Source: Apopatocola sp963618015 (lineage in GTDB: Bacteria > Bacillota > Clostridia > Oscillospirales > Oscillospiraceae). From it: a stretch of 41,768 nucleotides of DNA. Each line of letters begins with the position of its first letter. Within the stretch, counting starts at the first letter, position 1. Shown piece by piece: positions 7,456-16,625 of the stretch. The translations under genes were made by a program, and so were the position numbers. A model generated the notes under the pieces. That model was not told where the DNA came from. It made no database searches and was given only the letters and a program-made list of their open reading frames with translations. The stretch lies in assembly GCA_963618015.1 (NCBI GenBank), contig CAVEQS010000026.1, positions 1 through 41,768 on the forward strand. The letters run 5' to 3'.

Positions 7456-8581
7456 ACTTCAGAGCGCGGCGCAGCGCGTCGGCGACGGTCTGCACGGTCT
7501 CGCGCGTGAGATACGGATGCATCGGAAGGCTCAGCACCGTAGCGCAGAGCTCCTCCGTCACCGGGCAGGGGACGTACTGCTTCAAGCCGTCAAACGCCTG
7601 CTGGGTGTGCATCGGCTTCGGATAATACACCATGGTGGGGATGCCCTGCGCTTTGAGCTCGGACTGCACACGGTCGCGCTCCTCCCGGCTGCGCAGCCGG
7701 AGCGTATACTGCGCCCAGCTTGAATACCAGCCCTCCGGCACGACCGGCAGGATGGCCGGGATACCGGCGAGCGCTTCGTCGTACATCGCCGCGGCGGCGT
7801 TCACATCCGCGAGCTCATACTTTTCAAAGGCGTCCATCTTTACGAGCAGGATCGCCGCCTGGATGGTGTCGAGGCGGGAGTTCATGCCGATGCGGACGTT
7901 GTCGTACTTAAAGGAGCCCTTTCCGTGGACGCAGAGGGAGCGGATCAGCGCCGCCGTCTCGTCGGAATCGGTGAACACCGCGCCGCCGTCGCCATAGCAG
8001 CCGAGGGGCTTTGCAGGGAAGAACGACGTGCACGCCGCATCGCCGAAAGCGCCGTTGCGCCTGCCGTGCAGCATACCGCCGAAGCCCTGCGCTGCGTCCT
8101 CGAGGAAGAGCAGGCCGTGCTTTTCGCACACGGCGGCGACTGCCTCATGGTCGGCGGGCAGGCCGAAAAGGTCAACGTCCACCACAGCCTTCGGCGTGAG
8201 CCTGCCTTCGGCAACGACCGCCTCAATGGCTGCTTCCAGGCTCTTTGCGTCCGCGTTGAACGTATCGGCGCAGACATCGTAGAACACCGGCGTGCCGCCC
8301 ACGGAGGAGACGACCTCGCCCGAGGCGAAGAACGTAAAATCCGGCACGAACACGGCGTCGCCCGGGCCGATGCCCCACGCCATCATGCACAGCTCCAGCG
8401 CGTCGGTGCCGTTGCCGCAGGCGATGCAGTGCTTGCGCCCGACGTAGGCGGCAAGGCGCTCTTCGAGCGTTTTCACCTGTTCGCCGCTGATGAAATGTGC
8501 ACCGGACGCCACGGCAGTCATGGCCGCGTCCATCTCCGGCTTCAAAACCTCATATTGCTTTTGCAGATCACGAAATTGCAT
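7454..8581 (-). CDS. wbpE: DegT/DnrJ/EryC1 aminotransferase, WbpE-like
   Basis: This 375-residue PLP enzyme has its Schiff-base lysine at 191 in SFFPAKPLGCYGDGGA, a signature close to that of Pseudomonas WbpE. Other family marks are GNGTDAL (PLP phosphate binding) and EDAAQGFG. WbpE aminates UDP-2-acetamido-3-keto-glucuronic acid with glutamate as donor. It is the last gene of a four-gene operon; its ATG overlaps the stop of the acetyltransferase gene by one base (TAATG), so translation is coupled. The start at 8581 is preferred over an upstream frame extension that lies inside that gene. Substrate assignment rests on operon context plus motif similarity. Confidence 0.87.
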   Translation of the reverse strand: MQFRDLQKQYEVLKPEMDAAMTAVASGAHFISGEQVKTLEERLAAYVGRKHCIACGNGTDALELCMMAWGIGPGDAVFVPDFTFFASGEVVSSVGGTPVFYDVCADTFNADAKSLEAAIEAVVAEGRLTPKAVVDVDLFGLPADHEAVAAVCEKHGLLFLEDAAQGFGGMLHGRRNGAFGDAACTSFFPAKPLGCYGDGGAVFTDSDETAALIRSLCVHGKGSFKYDNVRIGMNSRLDTIQAAILLVKMDAFEKYELADVNAAAAMYDEALAGIPAILPVVPEGWYSSWAQYTLRLRSREERDRVQSELKAQGIPTMVYYPKPMHTQQAFDGLKQYVPCPVTEELCATVLSLPMHPYLTRETVQTVADALRRALK

Positions 8582-9150
8582 TAGTCCTTTACCTCCGTAA
8601 GTCCGTTTTCGCCCTCGCGGTATTTCCGGCCGCATTTGGGGCAGGTGAGTTCATCCTTCAAAAGCTCGCCGCACTCGCACGCCCAGCCGCAGCGCCGCGC
8701 CGGGACGCCGAGCATCAGCGCGTGGTCCGGTACATTGTCCGTTACGACCGCGCCCGCGCCGATGAGCGCCCAGCGCCCGACGGTGTGACCGCAGACAATC
8801 GTAGCGTTCGCGCCGATGGAAGCACCCTCGCGGATGAGCGTTTTTTTATACCCTGCCGCGCCCTTGGGATACTTTGCGCGCGGCGTGAGATCGTTCGTAA
8901 ATACGCAGCTCGGGCCGCAGAACACATAGTTTTCGAGCTCCACGCCCTCATAGACCGAAACGTTATTCTGCAGCTTGCAGCCGTCGCCGATGCGGACATT
9001 GTTCGATACGTTCACATTCTGGCCGAGCGAGCACCGCGCGCCGATGTGAGCGCCCTTCTGGATGTGACAGAAGTGCCAGATCCGCGTCCCCTCACCGATC
9101 GTGACGCCCTCGTCCACAACGCTGGACGGATGCACATAATATTCGCTCAC
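8581..9150 (-). CDS. wbpD: Left-handed beta-helix N-acetyltransferase, WbpD-like
   Basis: This 189-residue protein has many hexapeptide repeats (IGEGTRIWHF, IGARCSLGQNVNV, IGDGCKLQNNVSV) over residues 8-135, the trimeric beta-helix fold of acetyl-CoA sugar acetyltransferases. The order and sequence match WbpD, which acetylates the 3-amino group of UDP-2-acetamido-3-amino-glucuronic acid. The C-terminus adds a four-cysteine motif (CECG at about 160, CPKCG at about 175) that looks like a zinc ribbon. The gene overlaps the dehydrogenase gene before it by 4 nt and touches the aminotransferase gene after it. Confidence 0.88.
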   Translation of the reverse strand: MSEYYVHPSSVVDEGVTIGEGTRIWHFCHIQKGAHIGARCSLGQNVNVSNNVRIGDGCKLQNNVSVYEGVELENYVFCGPSCVFTNDLTPRAKYPKGAAGYKKTLIREGASIGANATIVCGHTVGRWALIGAGAVVTDNVPDHALMLGVPARRCGWACECGELLKDELTCPKCGRKYREGENGLTEVKD

Positions 9151-10217
9151 CGGTCAAACCTCCCAACATAGTCCATCGTCGAGCCGCGCTCTAACGGGAA
9201 GCGCACCGGCTTTCCGCTCGCGGCGGATTCGTAAATGCCGAGCACAAGCTCAAGCGCCTTTCGCCCCTCCGTGCCGGAGCAGAGCGGCTCGCGTCCGGTC
9301 TCAATGGCCTCGATCATGTCGCGGTAGAGCGGCGTGTGGCCCGTTCCCATGTCTGCAACGGCATATTTCTCGATGGAGCCCGGCAGGGAGTCCGTGCCGT
9401 TCAAAAACTGCCAGCGCTCAACCTGATCCAAATACTTACCGGACACGGAGACTGTGCCGGTCTCGCCGAACACGGCGAGCGCGTCGCTGAGATTGTTGGG
9501 ATATACGTTCACCGTGCCCTCGACGGTCGCATAGGCGCCATTTTTGAAGCGGATGAGCGCGAGTCCCATGTCCTCGGCCTCGATGTACGGGTGGGTCAGG
9601 CGGTCGGTATAGGCGAACACCTCGTCTACATCGCCGAACACCCATTGGAGAAGGTCGGTATAGTGGATGCACTGGTTCATGAGCGTGCCGCCGTCATTCT
9701 TCCAGGTGCCGCGCCATTTTCCGGCGTCAAAGTACGCCTTGTTGCGGTTGCGGCGGATCTGCGCCGCGCCGTGCAGGAGCTTCCCGAAGCTGCCGTTTTC
9801 CGCCTCCGCATGCAGCGCGCGCATCGAAGGGCAGAACCGCACCTGATGGTTCACGCAGAGCTTCACGCCGTTTTTCGCTGCCGCTTCGATCATCGCGTCC
9901 GCATCCTCGAGCAAGAGGGCGATCGGCTTTTCAACGATCACATTCGTCCCGGCATTGAGGCAGTCACAGACGATCTGCCGCTTGATGCCGCTGCCGAGAG
10001 CGACCGCCGTGAGCTCGGGGTGCTGCTCGGAGAGCATGGCGTGGTAGTCGGCATAGAGCTTCACACCGCCGCGCTTTTCCTCGGGGATCAGCGCGAGCGC
10101 CTTTTCGCGGTTTTCCTCCACGAGATCGCAGAGCGCCGCGATCTCCAATCCGGTTTCCAGTGCGGCGCGGATATGGTTGGCGCAGATCATTCCGCAGCCG
10201 ATGAGAGCGTATTTCAT
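9147..10217 (-). CDS. wbpB: Gfo/Idh/MocA oxidoreductase, WbpB-like
   Basis: This 356-residue protein has an N-terminal Rossmann domain (GCGMICANH), the EKP motif near residue 96 (VIVEKPIALL) and a C-terminal substrate domain with GGTLMNQCIHYTDLLQW containing the catalytic His. WbpB oxidises C3 of UDP-GlcNAc uronic acid with recycling of NAD through 2-oxoglutarate. Here it lies between WbpA-like and WbpD/WbpE-like genes, the order of the Pseudomonas and Bordetella pathways. There is a 4-nt overlap with wbpD and an 81-nt gap with a hairpin to wbpA. The family is broad, so the precise substrate is inferred from context. Confidence 0.86.
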   Translation of the reverse strand: MKYALIGCGMICANHIRAALETGLEIAALCDLVEENREKALALIPEEKRGGVKLYADYHAMLSEQHPELTAVALGSGIKRQIVCDCLNAGTNVIVEKPIALLLEDADAMIEAAAKNGVKLCVNHQVRFCPSMRALHAEAENGSFGKLLHGAAQIRRNRNKAYFDAGKWRGTWKNDGGTLMNQCIHYTDLLQWVFGDVDEVFAYTDRLTHPYIEAEDMGLALIRFKNGAYATVEGTVNVYPNNLSDALAVFGETGTVSVSGKYLDQVERWQFLNGTDSLPGSIEKYAVADMGTGHTPLYRDMIEAIETGREPLCSGTEGRKALELVLGIYESAASGKPVRFPLERGSTMDYVGRFDR

Positions 10218-10242
10218 ACGGTGTTTTCCTTCTTTATCAAAA

Positions 10243-10296
10243 GCACCCGCCGCCCCCGCTCCCCGAAAACAGGGACGGAAGCGGCGGTGTTTTTTA
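10243..10296. terminator. Stem-loop between wbpA and wbpB
   Basis: GCACCCGCCGC and GCGGCGGTG pair with one bulge around an inner CTCCCCG/AGGGAC region. On the + strand it ends in six T; on the operon strand it is followed only by CTTTTG. It may partly stop the operon or protect the wbpA message. Confidence 0.5.
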
Positions 10297-10298
10297 TC

Positions 10299-11603
10299 TC
10301 AGAGAATTTCGATATTATCGCGCTCAGCCACGGCCTTCATCGCGTTCTTGGTGTCGAAAACGAATTTGGCGTTTTTCTGCACGAAGGCGTAGTCCACGTT
10401 CGTGTGCGCGGTGGTGACCATGACAAGGTCGGCATCGCGGAGCGCCTCTTCCGTCAGTGCCGGAAGGCCGGTCATGGTCATGCCCTTCCAGCGGAAGGAC
10501 GGCACCCACGGGTCATAGTAGACAACGTCCGCGCCGCGCTTCTGGAGCTCCTTGATAACGTTGATCGCCGGGCTCTCGCGGAAGTCGGCAATGTCCTGCT
10601 TATAGGCCACGCCCAGCACGAGGATCTTCGCGCCGTTCATGGACTTTTTGAACGTATTGAGGATGCGGGCGGCGCGGTCAACGCAGTACTCCGGCATACG
10701 GTCGTTGATCATCATGGACGATTCGATCATCGAGGTATGGAAGCCGTACTCGCGCGCTTTCCAGCTCAGGTAATAGGGGTCGAGCGGGATGCAGTGGCCG
10801 CCGAGACCGGGGCCGGGATAGAACGCCTGGAAGCCGTAGGGCTTGCTCTTGGCCGCATCGATCACTTCCCAGATGTTGATGCCCATACGGTCGCAGAGGA
10901 TGGCGAGCTCGTTGATGAGGCCGATGTTCACGTTGCGGTAGGTGTTCTCGAGGATCTTCTCCATCTCCGCGATGGCCGGAGAGGAGACCTTATAGACCGG
11001 CGCTTCAAGCACGGTCTCATACATGGCCGCGGCGACCTCGGTGCACTCCGGCGTGCAGCCGCCGACGACCTTGGGGGTGTTCTTCGTTTTATAGATCAGG
11101 TTGCCCGGATCAACGCGCTCGGGCGAGAAAGCAAGATAGAAGTCCTCGCCGCATTTGAGACCGGACTTTTCCAGAATGGGCTTGCAGAGCTCCTCGGTCG
11201 TGCCGGGATACGTTGTGGATTCGAGCACGACGAGCATGTCCTTGTGGAGATACGGCGTGATGCTCTCCGTAGAGGCGCGGACGTAGCTGATGTCCGGCTG
11301 CTGGTGGGCGTCGAGCGGCGTCGGCACGCAGATGCACACGCAGTCGCACTTCGCGGCGTCGGCAAAGTTGGAGGTGGCAACGAGCTGACCGGCTTTGACG
11401 AGCGCTTCGAGATCCTCGTTCACAACATCGCCGATGTAGTTTTTCCCGGCGTTGACCATGTCCACTTTTTCCTTCTGCACATCGAAGCCGTAGACCTTAA
11501 AGCCCGCCTTCGCCTTCTCCACCGCGAGCGGCAGGCCGACATAGCCGAGACCGATAACACCGAGCGTGGCCTCTCTCGCAAGCAGTTTTTCCTTGAGTCC
11601 CAT
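10299..11603 (-). CDS. wbpA: UDP-N-acetylglucosamine 6-dehydrogenase, WbpA-like
   Basis: This 434-residue UDP-sugar dehydrogenase has an N-terminal NAD site (GVIGLGYVGLPLAVEKAKAG, residues 15-34), ESTTYPGTTEE, the FSPER motif, and catalytic Cys271 in PGPGLGGHCIPLDP. It oxidises C6 of UDP-GlcNAc (or another UDP-HexNAc) to the uronic acid, the first step of the diacetamido-uronic acid pathway. The start is the ATG at 11603 with GAGGAA 8 nt upstream; a longer frame from 11684 runs through the promoter. It heads the operon and has its own consensus promoter. A WecC-type ManNAc dehydrogenase is the main alternative, but the wbpBDE neighbours favour WbpA. Confidence 0.9.
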   Translation of the reverse strand: MGLKEKLLAREATLGVIGLGYVGLPLAVEKAKAGFKVYGFDVQKEKVDMVNAGKNYIGDVVNEDLEALVKAGQLVATSNFADAAKCDCVCICVPTPLDAHQQPDISYVRASTESITPYLHKDMLVVLESTTYPGTTEELCKPILEKSGLKCGEDFYLAFSPERVDPGNLIYKTKNTPKVVGGCTPECTEVAAAMYETVLEAPVYKVSSPAIAEMEKILENTYRNVNIGLINELAILCDRMGINIWEVIDAAKSKPYGFQAFYPGPGLGGHCIPLDPYYLSWKAREYGFHTSMIESSMMINDRMPEYCVDRAARILNTFKKSMNGAKILVLGVAYKQDIADFRESPAINVIKELQKRGADVVYYDPWVPSFRWKGMTMTGLPALTEEALRDADLVMVTTAHTNVDYAFVQKNAKFVFDTKNAMKAVAERDNIEIL

Positions 11604-11660
11604 ATGTATTTCCTCGATTCCGTTACGAAATTGAAAAGCGCAGATGCTGTTAACTTTTAA

Positions 11661-11689
11661 ATGATAGCACTTATGCGGTATCATTTCAA
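11661..11689 (-). promoter_or_regulatory. Promoter of the wbpA-B-D-E operon
   Basis: On the minus strand: TTGAAA, 17-nt spacer, TATCAT, about 58 nt before the wbpA start. It lies just after the stop of the upstream gene with no terminator between, so read-through from the long operon is also possible. Confidence 0.75.
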
Positions 11690-11710
11690 CAAAAAGTCGC
11701 CCTCCGCGCC

Positions 11711-12805
11711 TTATTTCTCTTCTTTGGGCAGCTGTGCAGTCCGCGTGAGGAACGTTTGAAGAAAGTCAAGCGGTATCTCACCGGGGTAGTCGTTCTTGGC
11801 ACAGTCGCGGGTGCACTCGGAAAAGTCGCCCTTGTAGCGTGCCGGATTCTCGCCGAACGCGGAAAGGTACACATACTTTTCCGATGGATACGGTGTAAAA
11901 ATGAGTCTTGGGTACGGGCAGGAGGCAAAGCCGCTTTCGTACTTTGCCTGATTTTCCGGCGTGTCGAAGCTGCTCTCGATAAGGAGAGTATCCATATCCA
12001 TTCGATCCCGCCGCCGGTACCATTTTTCGGCATAGGCCGCCAGCTCATCCGGCGTGGTTACATGGTTGAAGTGCAGCCGGATGTCGCCGAGCAGCATGAT
12101 CGGATACGCCGCCGCACTGCGGCGCTCGCGCAGCTTTTTCGGTACGAGCGGCTGGGATAGATAATACGGCAGGTCATCGATAAGTCTGATAAAATCGTCC
12201 GTCCAGACGAACATATTGATGAATGGCGACGTCAGCTCCATGCCGAGCGTGTGGTACATCAATCCACCCCAGCAGTTATCGGAAAGGAACGTAACGCCCC
12301 GCGTGCGCAGCGCGGCATATTCATCCATCCGGAATCCCGGCAGAAGAAATGTACGTGCAGGAATCGTTTTCGCTGCCGAAATACCCCACGCGCCGAGCGG
12401 ACTGCGCTCCGGAAAGGCCATATCCGGTTGCCGTTCGATGGGCTTGCCCCAGCCGTCGAAGTTCTGCCAGAGCCGGCGTTTCTTTTGCGTGAAGCGCCAT
12501 GCCGCGATCTTATAATAGAGCCGCAGCAGAAACGGCGGCAGAAGGCGCTTCACCCGGCTTCGCGCCCGGTCGCGCTTTTCCTCCGCCGAGGCTTCGATTA
12601 CGACGGCATAGTCGAACGCCATGCCGGAAATCTCCGCCGATGCAAAAAACGGCAGCGCCCGCCGCGCGGGCGGCACCATGCTTTGCTCCTCGGCGGACAC
12701 GCCGAGAAGTTCCAGCCGTCCCGCCGTACTCTCGCGGTCAAGGACAGCCTCCAGCCGCTCATTGGATGCAGCGGTCTTATAAAAAAGGATGCACTTTGGC
12801 GGCAT
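11711..12805 (-). CDS. DUF1919 exopolysaccharide-locus protein
   Basis: This 364-residue protein has a C-terminal half (about 160-330) with the DUF1919 hallmarks: FLSDNCWGGLMYHTLG, SPFINMFVWTDDFIRL and YPIMLLGDIRLHFNHV. Proteins of this family are found in capsule and exopolysaccharide clusters and their biochemical role is not settled; a transferase role has been suggested. The N-terminal 150 residues carry a basic segment and no familiar motif. It is the last gene of the 13-gene operon, 15 nt after the flippase gene, with AAAAAGGAG before its ATG. The function is unknown beyond surface glycan assembly. Confidence 0.75.
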   Translation of the reverse strand: MPPKCILFYKTAASNERLEAVLDRESTAGRLELLGVSAEEQSMVPPARRALPFFASAEISGMAFDYAVVIEASAEEKRDRARSRVKRLLPPFLLRLYYKIAAWRFTQKKRRLWQNFDGWGKPIERQPDMAFPERSPLGAWGISAAKTIPARTFLLPGFRMDEYAALRTRGVTFLSDNCWGGLMYHTLGMELTSPFINMFVWTDDFIRLIDDLPYYLSQPLVPKKLRERRSAAAYPIMLLGDIRLHFNHVTTPDELAAYAEKWYRRRDRMDMDTLLIESSFDTPENQAKYESGFASCPYPRLIFTPYPSEKYVYLSAFGENPARYKGDFSECTRDCAKNDYPGEIPLDFLQTFLTRTAQLPKEEK

Positions 12806-12820
12806 ATGTTCTCTCCTTTT

Positions 12821-14392
12821 TCAGACTTTGCGGAATTTCTTTTTCAGGCCACGGAGGATGCCGAATGCCGTATCGCGAAGATACCGGAAATTGTCGTTTT
12901 TCCGGAACAGAAGGAACCATAGCCCGTTCGGCACGACGAGGCACAGAAGCACCCGGACAAGAAAATTCATCACCGTATAGGCGGAAAACGGCAGCGCGAG
13001 CACATACACCAGCGCGCCGGTCGCGGCGGTGAGCGCGAGATAGCCGAAGTATGTCCGGTAATACCCCCACGCCTTTTTGTGGAACACCTCGCGGAAAACG
13101 AGGATCGGGTCAAACGAGAGCATGATGACAAGGCTCGCCGTTGTGCCGACGAGTGCACCGGTCACGCCCAGTCCGGCCGGGCCGACCAGAACGATCGAAA
13201 TGACGGCGTTGAAGACCGACGAGAAAATGTAGCGGTACTTTGTCTGCCAGAAAAGGCCGTTCGCATCGCGGTAGATGATGACCGCCTTGGCCATGCCCTC
13301 CACAGCGAGATTGAGCGCATAGAAAAGCACGCTGCCCGCCGGGAGGAGCCAGTCGGTGCTGTGCAGCCACACCCCCGCGATGAAGTGATCGCTCACGATC
13401 CACAGGCCGATAGCGGAAAAGCCGTAGATCCAGAAGCAGGTGAATTGCAGGTGGTTGAAAAAGCTTTCCTTCTTCTCCGTGGATTCCACGGCGCAGAGAT
13501 TGCCGACGCTCGCCGTCAGCGGGTCGAGCACCGTGCGGATGATATTGACAACATACTGTCGCAGCGCCACATAGTTTGTGAACACGCCGCTCGACGCAAC
13601 GCCCACCATGGCGGAAATGACCGTGGTGTCGATGCCGTCGTTGAGCACGCGGCAGACGTTGTTGGTGAACATCCCGGCGACGTTGCGGAAAATGCCGCTG
13701 CGCTCCTCGCGGGTGAGATCGCGCGCGTCCTTCTCCTTCAGCCACGGATAGAGCTTATGGCAGCGGGCGCGGGTCAGGAGATTCTGCACCACCGTAAACG
13801 CCACGCCGGTCGCGGTGAACAGATAAAAGCAGAGCGCCGGTGTGCCGCGCAGAGCAAAGAGCACGACCGCCTTGACGATCGTGGAAGCCGTCTGGGTGAA
13901 ATACGTGATGCGCGTTATGACATACTTTCGCTGATCCGCCTGCAATACCGTGCCGAGATAGGAGAAAAACCAGTACGACGCCGCCGTATCCGCCAGATAC
14001 AGGCAGTACACGATGCGGATATCGACAAGCTCCGTAGAGTTTTTGAGAAGGTACGGCAGCACGGGGATCAGCGCAAGACCGACAGCCACGATGGCAAAGC
14101 CGATGATCCGGTACGCTTTGCGGTAAAACGCCACGAGTGCTTTGGACTGCTCGGTATTCTTCTCCGCCAGCGGCTTGTACATCGCGTAGACGATCGCGCC
14201 GTCGATGCCGAGATTGGCAAGATTGAGCACCTGCAGCACGCCGGAGAGCACGCCGTTGATGCCGGCATATTCCATGCCGAGCGAATAGAGGAACACCGTG
14301 CGCAGCGCAAAGTTGAGCACGATGTTGAGGATCTGCCCAACGGCTCCGGTCAGAATGTTCGTTATGGAATTTTTGATTCGACTGGAAGCCAA
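12821..14392 (-). CDS. Wzx-like polysaccharide flippase
   Basis: This 523-residue protein has about 14 hydrophobic segments of the MVF/polysaccharide transporter type. The N-terminus (NSITNILTGAVGQILNIVLN) is typical of flippases in Gram-positive capsule loci. It should flip the undecaprenyl-linked glycan unit to the outer face. It starts with TTG, preceded by GAGGAG at 7-nt spacing, and lies 4 nt after a glycosyltransferase gene. No Wzy polymerase lies beside it. The family call is firm; the cargo is inferred from the locus. Confidence 0.88.
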   Translation of the reverse strand: MASSRIKNSITNILTGAVGQILNIVLNFALRTVFLYSLGMEYAGINGVLSGVLQVLNLANLGIDGAIVYAMYKPLAEKNTEQSKALVAFYRKAYRIIGFAIVAVGLALIPVLPYLLKNSTELVDIRIVYCLYLADTAASYWFFSYLGTVLQADQRKYVITRITYFTQTASTIVKAVVLFALRGTPALCFYLFTATGVAFTVVQNLLTRARCHKLYPWLKEKDARDLTREERSGIFRNVAGMFTNNVCRVLNDGIDTTVISAMVGVASSGVFTNYVALRQYVVNIIRTVLDPLTASVGNLCAVESTEKKESFFNHLQFTCFWIYGFSAIGLWIVSDHFIAGVWLHSTDWLLPAGSVLFYALNLAVEGMAKAVIIYRDANGLFWQTKYRYIFSSVFNAVISIVLVGPAGLGVTGALVGTTASLVIMLSFDPILVFREVFHKKAWGYYRTYFGYLALTAATGALVYVLALPFSAYTVMNFLVRVLLCLVVPNGLWFLLFRKNDNFRYLRDTAFGILRGLKKKFRKV

Positions 14393-14396
14393 CGTT

Positions 14397-15524
14397 TTAC
14401 TCCTCTTTCTGCTTTGTCACGTCCGTATAGATTTCGGTGAGCCGGCGGCAGACGCTCAGAGCGGAGAAATTCTCCGCGCAGAAGGCGCGGATGGTCCCGG
14501 CATCGTAGCGCTCCGCGTGCTCCGCCATATACAGCATGGCGGCGGTAAGCTGCTCGACGTTCTCCACGTCCACGGCAAGGCCGGTCTCCTCCCGGGCAAG
14601 GACCGTCCACGCGCCGAGCTTTGTCATGATGACCGGCAGGCCGCACGCCATCGCCTCCACGTATACAACGCCGAACGTCTCGGCGCGGCTCGGCAGGACG
14701 AACGCCTGATTTTCACGGAGGGCCGCCGCGCATTCCACGCGCGATACCTGCCCCATGAAGTCTACAGCGCCGCTCACGCCGAGAGCTTCGGCCTGCGCTC
14801 GCAGCGCGCTCTCCTCCTCGCCGCCGCCGCAGACCGTAAGGCGGGTGTGCGGAAGCTTTTCATAAACTGCGGCAAAGGCATCCAGCAGAAGGTCGATGCC
14901 CTTCTTTTTCGACAGCGCGCCCACGCAGACAAAGCCGAAGGTCTCCCCCGCCGCACGGTGCAGCGCGCCTTCCAGAAACTGCGCATCGACCATGTTCGGC
15001 ACAACGAGCACGTCCTTATTCGTGCAATAGGGCTGAATATGCCCGCGCAGTCCGGGGCTCACGGCGATGAGCGCATCCGCGGCGTTATAATCGCGCGAAA
15101 TGGCAGCGAGCTCCTTTTGGCTGAGCAGCTTCCGCTCGAACCACGTCGCATGCTCCGTAACGACAATGGGGATGCCGTAAAGCGCGCGAATCGCGCGCGC
15201 ATAGCGGATCGCGCGGAAGGAATGGACGTGGATAACGTCCGGCTTTGCGCCGGAAAGCTCCGTGCGCAGGAGGCGGCGCATCTCCTTCATGATACGGAAA
15301 AACGTCAGATGGAACCGCAGCGGCTTCACATGGATGCGAAACTCGGTCAGATTCCCGCTGACGGACTTTTCCGTATATACGCCCTTCGGCGCATCGGAAA
15401 AGTACGCAAACACGCTGACGCGGTGGCCGAAATCCGCCAGTGCCTGCGACTGCTCGCGGAAAAAGCAGCCGCTGATCGGATCCTCCGGTGTAGGATACCA
15501 CGACGGGATAACCAAAATGTGCAC
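14397..15524 (-). CDS. GT4-family glycosyltransferase
   Basis: This 375-residue GT-B fold enzyme has an N-terminal acceptor domain (HILVIPSWYPTPEDPISG, FFREQSQAL) and a C-terminal nucleotide-sugar domain with FVCVGALSKKKGIDLLLDAF and the EX7E region PSRAETFGVVYVEAMACGLP. It should transfer a sugar from a UDP- or GDP-donor to the lipid-linked oligosaccharide in the cytoplasm with retention of configuration. It uses a GTG start with AAGGAG 7 nt upstream. It lies in the long operon, 11 nt after another glycosyltransferase. Donor and linkage cannot be read from sequence. Confidence 0.88.
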   Translation of the reverse strand: MHILVIPSWYPTPEDPISGCFFREQSQALADFGHRVSVFAYFSDAPKGVYTEKSVSGNLTEFRIHVKPLRFHLTFFRIMKEMRRLLRTELSGAKPDVIHVHSFRAIRYARAIRALYGIPIVVTEHATWFERKLLSQKELAAISRDYNAADALIAVSPGLRGHIQPYCTNKDVLVVPNMVDAQFLEGALHRAAGETFGFVCVGALSKKKGIDLLLDAFAAVYEKLPHTRLTVCGGGEEESALRAQAEALGVSGAVDFMGQVSRVECAAALRENQAFVLPSRAETFGVVYVEAMACGLPVIMTKLGAWTVLAREETGLAVDVENVEQLTAAMLYMAEHAERYDAGTIRAFCAENFSALSVCRRLTEIYTDVTKQKEE

Positions 15525-15535
15525 AGCCCGGCTCC

Positions 15536-16609
15536 TTACTTCTTCGTTTTCTTTTCGGAAAGCTCCCGCACCACCTGCTCAACGCGGTGCGACCAGAGCC
15601 CGCCGCGCAGCAGCGCCGCTTCCGCCCTCTCCGCATACTCGTCCCGGTGCGCGAGAACGTACTTCACCGCTTCGGCGATCGCTTCCGGCGTGCATTCGGC
15701 TCTCTTGCCAAAGCCGCCCTCTTCGATCATGCGCTCCATGCTTTTGGAGCCGCATACAACGATCGGCAGACCGAAGCCGATGTACTCATAGAGCTTCACG
15801 GAGATGGCGTGATCGTCATACTCCGTCCCCCGGTTGATGGCAAGTGCGATGCCTGCGCGCTCATAATACGGGATCAGCTGCTCGGAGGAGGCGTGATGCA
15901 CCTCCAGCCACGGCTCCGCCTTGAACGGCGAATCCAGCTTCTCCCATTCGTTCCGGCGGCAGATCAGCAGAAGGGGATAATCGCCCTCCTCGTTGAGACG
16001 GTGAAAGGCCTCCAGCATCAGCGTCCCGCCGTAGGAGGCGGTAATGCCGCCGACATAAATGGCGGTATTGCCCCCATGCCCCCGGTATTCCCGGCGATCC
16101 TCGCCCGCCGGAGGGAGCGGCCGGACATCCACATACTCGGAAAAGATCTCCCGGCATTCCCGGCACGGCACATACACAATGTCCACCTGCCGCAGCAGCC
16201 GGTCGGTTTTCGATTGCAGGATGTCCTTGAGCGTATCCTTGCACCAGCCGGCCGGGTCCTTCCGCTTGGGAAATTCCTTCGGGAACTTTTTATAAAAATC
16301 GCGGTAAAAGTACCCCGTTGGCACGCCCATGCGGTGCAGTCTCCGGATGAGACGGTAATCCTCCGGCAGGATGATCGGATAAACATGCGACTCGATATAG
16401 CAGAGATCGGGCGTGTTCGTATCGAGCCATGCCATGACCTCCCGGATGGCTTCCCTCCGGCGCGGCCACTCGCTCCGGTTCTGGCTGACGGCAAGGAGCT
16501 TTACCTCGTGTCCCGCGTCGAGAAACGCCCGGTACATTTTCTGCGGGCGCACGGAAGCGCCGACCTGCGTCGGCTTAAAATCAACATACGCAATAAAAAG
16601 GACTTTCAA
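15536..16609 (-). CDS. Glycosyltransferase, GT-B fold (group 1 type)
   Basis: This protein has 357 residues from a TTG start. The C-terminal half has the GT4-like pattern YVGGITASYGGTLMLEAF and VKLYEYIGFGLPIV. The N-terminus (KVLFIAYVDFKPTQVGASVR) is acceptor-domain-like. The TTG at 16609 follows GGGGAGGAG at short spacing; an ATG 30 nt earlier would overlap the previous gene and lacks such a site. The TTG suggests modest translation. It is one of five GT-B/GT-A transferases acting after the initiating enzyme. The sugar specificity is unknown. Confidence 0.82.
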   Translation of the reverse strand: MKVLFIAYVDFKPTQVGASVRPQKMYRAFLDAGHEVKLLAVSQNRSEWPRRREAIREVMAWLDTNTPDLCYIESHVYPIILPEDYRLIRRLHRMGVPTGYFYRDFYKKFPKEFPKRKDPAGWCKDTLKDILQSKTDRLLRQVDIVYVPCRECREIFSEYVDVRPLPPAGEDRREYRGHGGNTAIYVGGITASYGGTLMLEAFHRLNEEGDYPLLLICRRNEWEKLDSPFKAEPWLEVHHASSEQLIPYYERAGIALAINRGTEYDDHAISVKLYEYIGFGLPIVVCGSKSMERMIEEGGFGKRAECTPEAIAEAVKYVLAHRDEYAERAEAALLRGGLWSHRVEQVVRELSEKKTKK

Positions 16610-16625
16610 ATGCTCTCCTCCCCGT

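Noticed and set aside
9336..11660. 774-codon open frame on the + strand
   Set aside because: Antisense to the WbpB- and WbpA-like genes, which carry complete motifs; codon pattern is that of a shadow frame.
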